A stretch of DNA of 64,000 bases from NCBI GenBank assembly GCA_034620365.1, contig JAQGEQ010000019.1, forward strand, positions 1 through 64,000. Reading direction: 5' to 3'. The notes under the pieces are model-generated. The model did no database searches and was not told the DNA's origin. It saw only the letters and a program-made list of their open reading frames with translations. Below are positions 51,401 through 62,900 of this stretch, one piece after another (within the stretch, counting starts at the first letter, position 1; each line of letters begins with the position of its first letter). This DNA is from Pegea sp. RAD2-039 (taxonomy: Eukaryota > Chordata > Thaliacea > Salpida > Salpidae). A program made the position numbers and the translations under genes.

Positions 51401-52159
51401 ATAATGTAAGGGCTGCTTAATGATTAAAAATTATTATCATTTTATACAAATTATATATATTTTGCAGCTGTAACTCACAAAAATTGATCAGACATCAAAT
51501 TGTTGGTTTTGCATCAGCTGTTGTTCAACGAATTTTCTTGATGTAATAATATTTCGGCTTCTTATATTGGGCGAAACTGTAAAACTCGTGTTCATAATAG
51601 ACGGTCGAGCCGATTGTATATTTTTAGCAGTTTTTTTATGAAAACAACATTTTTTTTTTCTTTTTACTTGTTAATTTTTTTTTTGAAATTTTTCTTTAAT
51701 CTCATTTAAAACTAAAGTTTAATATTAGTAAATTTTATGAGTTTTTAGAAGTTAGCTGATGAATTAATGTAATTCATTTATTTATGAATATTAAACATAA
51801 TCTTTCACTATTTATAACTAAATAGGCTGACTGTTTAAATTATTTCTTATAGTTTAAAAGTAATAATCAACAACTAATAAACTAATTTGTTTTTTTTTAA
51901 TATATTACTTTTATAACTTTACAGTTTATTTTATATTAAATAATTTAAAAGAAAACTTCAAATGTTTTGAGAAAAAAGTATTGAAATTTATATTTATAAT
52001 AAATTCGATATGATCAAAAGTTTTATAAACTTAATATTATTACCATCATAATTATCAATTATTCTTTAATATTATCAGGAATCATGTTAAAATAACTTGA
52101 ATCTTAAAACAGTTTTTTTTTGCTCAGAAATTATTTATCTATTTATTTTAATCAAGGCA
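48443..52159. other. Gene desert, extremely AT-rich
   Basis: About 3.7 kb upstream of the tetraspanin with long A/T runs. Apart from the coding-like relic at 48811-48960 no gene or RNA was recognised. An 87-codon frame at 49853-50116 has no homology I can see. Confidence 0.5.
48811..48960 (+). pseudogene. Short coding-like relic, family unknown
   Basis: A patch of more balanced base composition in the desert. One frame reads KDYTITAHTGNPGGTTSK, a stop, then KDEDMKATLTIPNAVVEDDN and a stop. It looks like part of a decayed gene or transposon, but I do not recognise it. Confidence 0.2.
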
Positions 52160-53300
52160 TGGCTGAATGTGACAAATTCTACAGCTCTTATAGTGAGCAG
52201 TTACAAAATGATATAAGATAGATAATAAGAAGGTCTTAAGTATCATAATTTTACATAATTGATATAGAAATTCTATAGAGGTATAAGTAATTGTAAGTTT
52301 TAAATAAAAAATACAAAATAAGTGAAGAAAATGGCAGTTTTATAATTAACTTGTTAAAGAAATTACCTAAATTGTAATTTTGTTAGTTGGTAATTTAAAA
52401 GGTGGTTTTTATAGAGCTGATAAGAAGCTTCCAAACCTTATTCGAGAAAGTATTAGTCCACTGGGTGTTATTCAGAGACAAACCTCTGAAGAAACATGAA
52501 GATTGTAATCTTTAAAAATTCATTGAAGTTGACAACAACATGGTTTTCAAATAGTAGTATGAGGTTGAAAAAAAGTGTTGATGTTGCAAGGATTTTATAT
52601 TGAGTTTATAGAGATGGTCTTTATATGAAGAAACACCTAAGTAAAGTTTTTCTGGTGAATGATTGTTGAATAGATTCAAGTTTTATGGTATCTTTTTCAA
52701 GGTGAAAACTCCATATGGAAGAGTCAAACCCTGACTTGGGGCAGATATTGGTGATTAAAAGTTTTAACAATCTTCAAATATTTGTGGGCTTGAAAGATTT
52801 AGGAATTTGGTATGAAGTAGATGAGCCAATTTTGAACAAATAGTTTTGGTGGTGGACCCTACTAAACTGTGAGATGTGAAGATGCTCATAACCAGGCATT
52901 TGGAAATTCTATCTTTATTTAGCTAAAAGCTAGACAATATTGAAATTGAAGAGTTAATTAAAAGATAGAAACACTTGTTGGTAGCTAGCTTGAGTTGTCT
53001 GGACTGAAACCATGGGTTAGTAGACTCCAAAGAAGATTAAAGAGCATTTAGATAGTGATTTAGTACTGAAAAGTCTGGTATCATTGGCTAAGTGTATTAA
53101 ATTTCCAGAACTATTTAGTGATGTAGAACAGTCTGTAATGTCATTGATGTAAATATTGAAGAGAAGCAGACAATACTGTTGCCCTGGGGGATACCACTAA
53201 AGACCCCAAGAAAACTTGAAATAGAGTTATTAATGATGAATCATTGTTGTCTATCTTTAAGAAGTTATTCAATCCAAGAAATGAGCTTTTAGTTTCTTGA
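52160..53300 (-). mobile_element. Second decayed CR1/jockey-like LINE copy (RT and C-terminus)
   Basis: On the minus strand the reverse-transcriptase region is recognisable. GIPQG lies at about 53195-53181 and a broken IYINDI follows. The catalytic strand reads LIHLANDTRLF (about 53100-53070), where active elements have FADDT, so one Asp is lost. Further 3', SGFDSSIWSFHLEKD and LESIQQSFTRKTLL match the ORF2 region after RT. The 3' end (52330-52160) matches the LINE tails at 2929-3110 and 7630-7745, and both this copy and the 7.6-kb copy share a block ending in CCACTGGGTGTTATT. Stops and frameshifts make it non-functional. Confidence 0.75.
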
Positions 53301-53959
53301 AACTGCTTTCAAAATTTCTATAAAAAATTACAAGCAAACAATTTCAATTAACCTTAAAATGTTTTTAAATCAGATAAACTCTTAAAGTTTGTGACAAAAT
53401 CTCAAAATAATCTTTTTTGGTTGAAATCTTATATTTTATTTTTGAAAGAGGATTTGTTATTTATTTTCTTTCAATATTCATAAAGTGTTAAAATTTGATT
53501 TAAAACTTTTTCGTTTGTTTTAGAACCATAGTTTTTAATATTCAAATACTTATTTGACTTTCATAATTGTTGAATATAGACTTCATCTAAAACTCTTTAA
53601 ATCGTTGCTTTTTAACTTCATATATTTTTCTTATGTAGATGACTAATAATATAATAATTTATTGATATAGGATTTAGTTTTATGGAACAATTAAAAAACA
53701 GTAAGTCATGTCTATAATAAGTTTACATGGTTTTTATATCAATAGTTTTTAAAATATATAAAATAAAACTTGTTATAAATTATAGAAATGCTTTATTTTA
53801 ATATATAAACAACATTTTTAATATTTAGTAATTTAAGAAAAACTTGTTTTGATTCAAAACTTTTACATAATTAATAAGTTATTATTAAACTATAAATTTG
53901 ATTTTATATTTCAGGGTTATTGATTAAGTTCATTAAAGTTTTCAAATTAGATAAATAAA
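53301..53959. other. Upstream region of ZSWIM8
   Basis: AT-rich. A possible alternative first exon of ZSWIM8 (ATG 53682, GTAAGT donor at 53701, phase 1) lies here. Confidence 0.4.
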
Positions 53960-56900
53960 ATGAATTATGTACCCCTACCTGAATGTAAGTTCAATCTTTG
54001 TACTTTGTGTAGTTGATAAAAATGCTAAAGTGAAGGTTTTTGTAGTTGATGCAGATGCTAATAACTTAGAAAGTGATAATTTCGACAATGAATCAATGTG
54101 TTCCTATATAAGTGAAGCTGAAAGTATACACACTAACTGGAGAGGATGGAAAAAAACAGCTTCTAATTTTAATTCTTATTCTAAAACCAGAAATGGTTGG
54201 TTACTGAGTTTCAATCTAAATTGTTTTAGTTAATTATCCACAAATTTATTTGTTATTTTTTTGTAATATCATGATTATTTTCATAATTATGTTTTTTTGA
54301 ATTTATCTATTAATTTTTTCACCTTTTGTAATCTAAATTCTTGTAATAGATTGACGAAAGAAGCCATGTAGTCACTAAAGTTTATAATATTTTAAATCAA
54401 AATTTACTTTCAGATAAAAAAAATACTTTGTTGGAGCTTTGTGCGCAGAAAGTAGCTCGTCACGTAGCTTTTGAACAAGTGGAGAAGATGTTCTTTCCCG
54501 TTCCTGAAAATGTAGTTCTACGAATTGCATACTGGAGCTTTCCAGATAAAGAAGAAGACATTAGGTTAGATTCAATCACAATCTAGAAAAATCTCAATCT
54601 TGTCTTTCTAGTTTGTATTCAATTCTTGCGAATGGAAACCCTGACGAGTTTCAAAAAGGTGAAAACTTGATTCGAATGAAATGTGTCACTAACGTCCTAC
54701 AAATTGGATTCCATCTCAGTGCTACAGTCCGCTCTCTACATTTTGCAAATCAAATAATTGAGGTAAAACTTCTTCATCCAATCATAAATCATTTTAACAT
54801 TTATTTTCAGACTGTTTATTCAGTAGCAGTCTCATTCGATCGTTGTAAAATCACTTCATGTACCTGCAACTGCCCATCAAAAGCCAGCTGGTGTTGTCAC
54901 ATCATCGCGTTATGTCTCTACCGCATCCATCAGGTATCCACCGCCACACAAACCCACATCACGTGACTTTATACCTTGTAGCCATCCGAGACTCGTCTGC
55001 GAAGTCCTGTCTCCGAGTCTTTATCGCGTTTAAGTCGCGAACAGCTGCAGAAGTTCAGTCAATACCTGATTAGTGAGCTACCTCAGCACATCCTACCAAC
55101 AGCTCAACGAATCTTAGATGATCTTCTAATCTCACTTCACACTGAGATCAACACACTCCCTGGTGCCCCAGGTAAGTTGACGACATCACTTCCACGATGA
55201 CGTCATCACTTTATAGACCCCACCGCCGGACCTGGTGTCCATGACAACTGTCTTTGGTACCTTGACGACGAGGCATTGACCGACAAAGTCAAGAAAACCC
55301 TTATCAAGTTCTCGGGACCAACTCCAGTTGTGTTTAGTGATGTCCAGTACATGTCCAATACTGAGCCTCCCGCTGTCGCCGAGTATTCTAGTCTTCTGCG
55401 TCCGCTCAGGTGTGACGTCACAGACGCGCGTAGACGATATAGCGTTGATTGTATTTGTGACGTAGGGCAAAGGAGCCGGAAGGTATCTGGAACCTTCTTA
55501 GTATCGTTCGCGAGATGTTAAAGCGTCGAGACTCGAACAGCGTTCCTCTTCTCGATATCGTCACGCATCAGTGCTTGTCTGTTGATCAGGTCAGTTTCCG
55601 TTGCTATGGTAATCACTGATCGCTGTTTTCATCGCTATTTTGCTTACATTGCTCTCGAAAGCATCATCACGTGACTAACGGATATTTTTACGCTTGAGCC
55701 CGCACCATCAGACGCACACACGCGCATGCGCTGAATCGATTAGAAACAAACGTGTCGTTGACGAAGTGATGTGTTGATTGCTAGGTAGCTTGGTGGTGGT
55801 ACAACACCAAGACGTCACCAGCTTATTTGGAAAGTGGCATCGCGACCAACCATCCAAGCAACCATCCTAACAACCATCGAAGCGATTTAAATGGAAATCG
55901 AAGTAATCACGTTAGTTCTGGAATCGCTCAGTTTGCGGCGGCTAGTATGCTTGACGAGGTTCGTGTATGATGACGTCATCATGCTTAATGACGTAATCAC
56001 ATCGCGTTGATTTTCAGATAGTAGCTCTTTGGAGATTAGTGGTTTTGGATCCTTGTGTTTGTCGAAATTTACAACAAGATTTAAAACTTCGTTTGGAAGG
56101 ATTTCATTCAAATACTTTGAATCACATCAAGAACGCCAGGTTTGAAAGAACCGCGCGCGTCATGTGACGTCATCAGGAGGAGAAGCTGTTTTGCTTTGTC
56201 GACTTCTTCGAAATTAATTAATTGTTTTCCTGAAAATTTACAAATAGACAGATTCCCTTTTTTTCTACTTTCTTTGATTAATTTTCTTTTTCAATTACTT
56301 CATCTGATTCCTCCTTTATTTATCTGATCTTCTTTTCTTCTCTTCTTCATCTGATCTTCTTCATCTGATCTTCACCATCTGATATTGTTATTAGGTACCG
56401 TGAGAGTCATCTAAATTTTTTCCGAGGTTTCAAACCCGCTATTGAAGCCTGCAGCTTCAGTTGGAAAAAGACTTCTTCATCATTTCGTCTTCAATCTCAA
56501 TTTGATGCTGATAAGGATGAACAAAAATCAGAAGATGAAGATCAGATAAAAAGAAGATCAGAATATGCTCAAAAGGTTTTTCAACTCTACCGATAACTGG
56601 GTCTTTATCCTCCTTTGTATTTGATAGAGACTGAAAGATGAAGAGAAAGAAGAATTGTTAAAAGATAAGATCAGTTCTTCTGAGAAAGACTCTTCATCAA
56701 AAGAAGATAAATCCTCATCATCAGAAGATAGTGAGTCCTGTAGTAATAAGGATCTTTCTAGAAACTTCCGATCTTTATCATCCACTGGTGAGTTGGCAAC
56801 ATTTCAAGAGTCTTTAACATCTGAATTTTATCAGATTCTTCTTGTGTTGAAGAAACAAAAGAAAAAAATGACAAATTTCGATTCAAAATTAGAAGTGATT

Positions 56901-59900
56901 AAATAAAAGTGAACAATTGTTCCACTAATTTCCTCATCATCAACAGGTAACAAGTCGAATAAGGTGAAAGAAGCAGACGTGGTTGACTCAGGGTACAAGA
57001 AAGAGCTTGATTCATTATTCACTCGGTTAGTCACTTGCTGTTTGCTTCCTACCTGTTTTGTGTGGGTTGTTGTAATTGAATTTGTGGTGAAGCTGACAAT
57101 TTGTTATTCGAAACACCAACACCACCTTCTAATCACTTATTTGATTGTTTTCAAACTGATTTCAGCAAAATGTATTGTCCTCATTGCTTGCAACTATTTA
57201 TTTAGTTATTTCAACTTTTCTTTTCAACCAGAACTGAATCCTTGTATGCTCATGGTTACTGTGATGAGGCTTGTAAGTTAGCTGTTCGATTAGCTCAAGA
57301 GTTGCTTGAAAATCAAGAGAATTTCAGCTATCCGAAAACTACATCTATTCCTAAGGTTTCTTTCATCACACTTGTTATTTTCGTGGTTCATTTCAGTTTC
57401 TAACAAACCATTTTCAATATTTTTTATAAACGTTTCTATAAGGTGTTTAATAATCCAATTAAATCTCAAAGATAGTTCAAAAGTTTGAACAAATTTTTCA
57501 AAAACTCTTTTTGTCATCTTCTAATCTTCGTCTTCTAATCTTCATCTTCTAATCTTCATCTTCTAATCTTCATCTTCTAATCTTCATCTTCTAATCTTCA
57601 TCTTCTAATCTTCATCTTCTAATCTTCATCTTCTAATCTTCATCTTCTAATCTTCATCTTCTAATCTTCGTCTTCTAATCTTCATCTTCTAATCTTCATC
57701 TTCTAATCTTCATCTTCTAATCTTCGTCTTCTAATCTTCATCTTCTAATCTTCATCTTCTAATCTTCATCTTCTAATCTTCATCTTCTAATCTTCATCTT
57801 CTAATCTTCATCTTCTAATCTTGATCTTCTAATCTTCATCTTCTAATCTTCTTCTAATTTTCATCTTCTAATCTTCATCTTCTAATCTTCATCTTCTAAT
57901 CTTGAGCTTCTAATCTTCATCTTCTAATCTCCATCTTCTAATCTTCATCTTCTAATCTTCATCTTCTAATCTTCATCTTCTAATCTTCATCTTCTAATCT
58001 TCATCTTCTAATCTTCATCTTCTAATCTTCATCTTCTAATCTTCATCTTCTAATCTTCATCTTCTAATCTTCATCTTCTAATCTTCATCTTCTAATCTTC
58101 TAATCTATTTTCATCTTCTAATCTTCATCTTCTAATCTTCATCTTCTAATTTCTTCTAATCTTCATCTTCTAATCTTCATCTTCTAATCTTCATCTTCTA
58201 ATCTTCATCTTCTAATCTTCATCTTCTAATTTTCATCTTCTAATCTTCATCTTCTAATCTTCATCTTCTAATCTTCATCTTCTAATCTTCATCTTCTAAT
58301 CTTCATCTTCTAATCTTCATCTTCTCTTCTAATCTTCATCTTCTAATTTTCATCTTCTAATCTTCATCTTCTAATTTTCATCTTCTAATCTTCATCTTCT
58401 AATCTTCATCTTCTATCTTCTATCTTCTAATCTTCTAATCTTCATCTTCTAATCTTCATCTTCTAATCTTCATCTTCTAATCTTCATCTTCTAATTTTCA
58501 TCTTCTAAATCTTCATCTTCTAATCTTCATCTTCTAATCTTCATCTTCTAATTTTCATCTTCTAATCTTCATCTTCTAATCTTCATCTTCTAATCTTCAT
58601 CTTCTAATCTTCATCTTCTATCTTCTAATCTTCATCTTCTTCATCTTCTAATCTTCATCTTCTAATCTTCATCTTCTAATCTTCATCATCTTCTAATCTT
58701 CATCTTCTAATCTTCATCTTCTAATCTTCATCTTCTAATCTTCATCTTCTAATCTTCATCTTCTAATTTTCATCTTCTAATCTTCATCTTCTAATCTTCA
58801 TCTTCTAATTTTCATCTTCTAATCTTCATCTTCTAATCTTCATCTTCTAATTTTCATCTTCTAATCTTCATCTTCTAATCTTCATCTTCTAATCTTCTCA
58901 TCTTCTAATCTTCATCTTCTAATCTTCATCTTCTAATCTTCATCTTCATCTTCTAATCTTCATCTTCTTCATCTTCTAATCTTCATCTTCTTCATCTTCT
59001 AATCTTCATCTTCTAATCTTCATCTTCTTCATCTTCTTCATCTTCTAATCTTCATCTTCTAATCTTCATCTTCTAATCTTCATCTTCTAATCTTCATCTT
59101 CTAATCTTCATCTTCTAATCTTTCTCTTCTAATCTTCATCTTCTAATCTTCATCTTCTCATCTTCTAATCTTCATCTTCTAATCTTCATCTTCTAATTTT
59201 CATCTTCTAATCTTCATCTTCTAATTTTCATCTTCTAATCTTCATCTTCTAATCTTCATCTTCTAATTTTCATCTTCTAATCTTCATCTTCTAATCTTCA
59301 TCTTCTAATTTTCATCTTCTAATCTTCATCTTCTAATCTTCTAATCTTCATCTTCTAATCTTCATCTTCTAATCTTTAATCTTCTAATCATCTTCTAATC
59401 TTCATCTTCTAATCTTCATCTTCTAATCTTCATCTTCTAATCTTCATCTTCTAATCTTCATCTTCTAATCTTCATCTTCTAATCTTCATCTTCTAATCTT
59501 CATCTTCTAATCTTCATCTTCTAATCTTCATCTTCTAATCTTCATCTTCTAATCTTCATCTTCTAATTTTCATCTTCTAATTTCATCTTCTAATCTTCAT
59601 CTTCTAATTTTCATCTTCTAATCTTCATCTTCTAATCTTCATCTTCTAATCTTCATCTTCTAATCTTCATCTTCTAATCTTCATCTTCTAATTTTCATCT
59701 TCTAATCTTCATCTTCTAATCTTCATCTTCTAATTTTCATCTTCTAATCTTCATCTTCTAATCTTCATCTTCTAATCTTCATCTTCTAATCTTCATCTTC
59801 TAATTTTCATCTTCTAATCTTCATCTTCTAATCTTCATCTTCTAATTTTCATCTTCTAATCTTCATCTTCTAATCTTCATCTTCTAATTTTCATCTTCTA

Positions 59901-62900
59901 ATTTTCATCTTCTAATCTTCATCTTCTAATCTTCATCTTCTAATCTTCATCTTCTAATTTTCATCTTCTAATCTTCATCTTCTAATCTTCATCTTCTAAT
60001 CTTCATCTTCTAATCTTCATCTTCTAATCTTCATCTTCTAATCTTCTTCTAATCTTCATCTTCTAATCTTCATCTTCTAATTTTCATCTTCTAATTTTCA
60101 TCTTCTAATCTTCATCTTCTAATCTTCATCTTCTAATCTTCATCTTCTAATTTTCATCTTCTAATCTTCATCTTCTAATCTTCATCTTCTAATTTTCATC
60201 TTCTAATCTTCATCTTCTAATCTTCATCTTCTAATCTTCATCTTCTAATTTTCATCTTCTAATCTTCATCTTCTAATCTTCATCTTCTAATTTTCATCTT
60301 CTAATCTTCATCTTCTAATCTTCATCTTCTAATCTTCATCTTCTAATCTTCTAATCTTCATCTTCTAATCTTCATCTTCTAATCTTCATCTTCTAATCTT
60401 CATCTTCTAATCTTCATCTTCTAATCTTCATCTTCTAATCTTCATCTTCTAATCTTCATCTTCTAATCTTCATCTTCTAATCTTCATCTTTAAAGCCCTC
60501 TGAGAAGAAGGATTGGATCCGTACAGTGACTCCACGAGCTTTAATCTTCCTTCAAAGAGTCCTGCTTCTTTGTTATGTCCTGGAGGAGTATGAACAGCAC
60601 TCTCCACTTGCTTTCTTCATTGGATTACAGGGACTTGCCCTCAAAAGACCCCCAGCTATCAGCAAAGCTTTAGAGGTAGACAAAGATGATATTTACAGAA
60701 GATCTTCATTCGTCTCTTGTAGGTCCGACTTCTTCATCAGCAATCCGAGATTGCGATCTTGATGAAGAGATTGCCTCTTTCTATCAAGGAAGCAAAGATA
60801 CTTCGACAAGAAGCGATGCGAATTTCGATAATTGATCCCCAGATTGAAGTCTATCACATTTTACCGATTCTTCTGGTCGATTTCATCTTCGATTCTTTCT
60901 GCGCGCAACCTCACTTCATCTTTGAAAGTATATCGCTCATCTTTATCTTGATCTTAACTTGATCTTCATATGATCCTCATCTTTGTTTGATCCTCATTTT
61001 CACATGCTCCTCATCTTCATCTGCTCCTCATCTTCACCTGCTCCTCATCTTCATCTGCTCCTCATCTTCACCTGCTCCTCATCTTCATCTGCTCCTCATC
61101 TTCATCTGCTCCTCATCTTCATATGATCCTCATCTTCATATGATCCTCATCTTCATCTGCTCCTCATCTTCATCTGCTCCTCATCTTCATCTGCTCCTCA
61201 TCTTCATCTGCTCTTCATCTTCATCTGCTCCTCATCTTCATATGATTTTCATCTTCACCTGCTCCTCATCTTCACATGCTCCTCATCTTCATATGATTTT
61301 TATCTTCATCTGCTCCTCATCTTCATATGATCCTCATCTTCACCTGCTCCTCATCTTCACATGCTCCTCATCTTCATATGATTTTTATCTTCACCTGCTC
61401 CTCATCTTCATATGATTTTCATCTCATCTTTTCATTCTACAGAAGGCAAAGAGTTGGAAGGATTGTCTTACATCGAGGAATGCTCAGAATTTGCGCTTTC
61501 TGCGTCCCTCAACGCGCTTCGCTTCAAGGCTCGTTGCTTCTCGCTTTAATGACGTCATCACACTCACACCTGAATACAGGTGAAGGTATCTGAAGCGGAT
61601 CACCCGTTGCTATGTGAAGGAACCCGACGCCTGAAGGGTGACTTCGTGTTGAAGATGCTGGAACTATACAAGGACGATCGCCGCGTTCTCAGAATGGTCA
61701 GTGCCTTCAGTAGACTTGACCAGTTGCTGACCACGTGACCAGTTAAGGACCTGTTGCTTGCAGGTCTTGGACAGTATCTTGGACAAGACCTTGACCCCCA
61801 ACCTCCGGTCCACTTCCGCTTTTCCTGCTTGCTGTTCAAATCTTACCACTGGAGGGAGCTCGCAAGTCAAAGACGTCGTCCAGCAACCACCGACATCGAC
61901 GACGACACCCACGGTTATTTATGACGTCATAAAAGGTCGCGTCTTATCTCTTCTATTTACTTCTAGATTCGACCTTCGAGTATTGATAGCTCAGATGAAG
62001 ATAATCGAGTCCGAAAGACAGGTAAGAACGCCACCTAGTGGTTGATTTGATGCTAAAATCTCATGTTTCAGTTTGTTCTCCATCAAGGAGAGACTCGTCA
62101 AAGTCCTGGAGGTCTCCAACTGTAAGAGCCAAGAGGAAGTTACATTGTAAGAGTCTTCTAATCCTAAAGATAAAGATGATCACGTGTTTTTTTGAAGGTG
62201 TGGCGAATGTGAATAGTTCAGCTTCGGAAGAAGCGATGTTGAGTGACACCTCACCGCGGTTGAGAAGAAGAAATCTCGTAGTTGGGGTCCCTTCAACTTC
62301 TGCAAATTTGTTTCAACAAGCTGCTGGCAATTGGGCAGCTACTAGTTCGCGTTATCCTTCAAGTCCAAGTAGCGAAAGGTGATTTGTTCAAACCAACCCC
62401 CACCTTCACTTCATACTCCTTTCTCGCCACCTTCACCATCGACAGCTGTCAACCATCAGCAGCAGCTGTCAATCATCACCAAGAGCTGTCAATCACTTGT
62501 CAACTTTTACTTTTGTTTGAAAAAAAGTTGATTTTTCCAACTTTCTAATTGACAACAGAAATATGATCTTTATCTAATCCTCATTTGCTCTTCTTCAGTG
62601 GGAGTAGCACAAGCGCTGAATCCGTAAATCAAAGAGACAAAAAGCTGGAGACATCAACTTCCGTCCCCCACACTTCCCAATCTCCCTCCAGACCTACTAC
62701 ATCATCAAATCTTCCTTCCTCTTCAACTCCTCGCTACCTCCGAAGAGTAAGCTCTCATCTACATTCTTCATCTACAGCTCTCTTCATTTACATATCTTCA
62801 TCAACTGTTTACAGGGGAACTACCGGGGCCGCAACTGCTTAAGTGTCCCTGATCAGCCGAACCAACCATCAGAGGCAGCAGCTTATTTCTTCTTCGAGCT

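Noticed and set aside
53960..54195. Uninterrupted first coding segment from ATG 53967
   Set aside because: It remains possible, but it would add a hydrophobic stretch absent from ZSWIM8. Splicing ATG 53960 (donor 53985) or ATG 53682 (donor 53701) to 54013 or 54046 is in phase and gives a shorter, more family-like N-terminus.
60987..61593. Long plus-strand frames rich in Ser, His and Leu
   Set aside because: They are translations of the 17-bp array in a ZSWIM8 intron. The period is not a multiple of 3, so frames stay open by repetition, and they have no homology.
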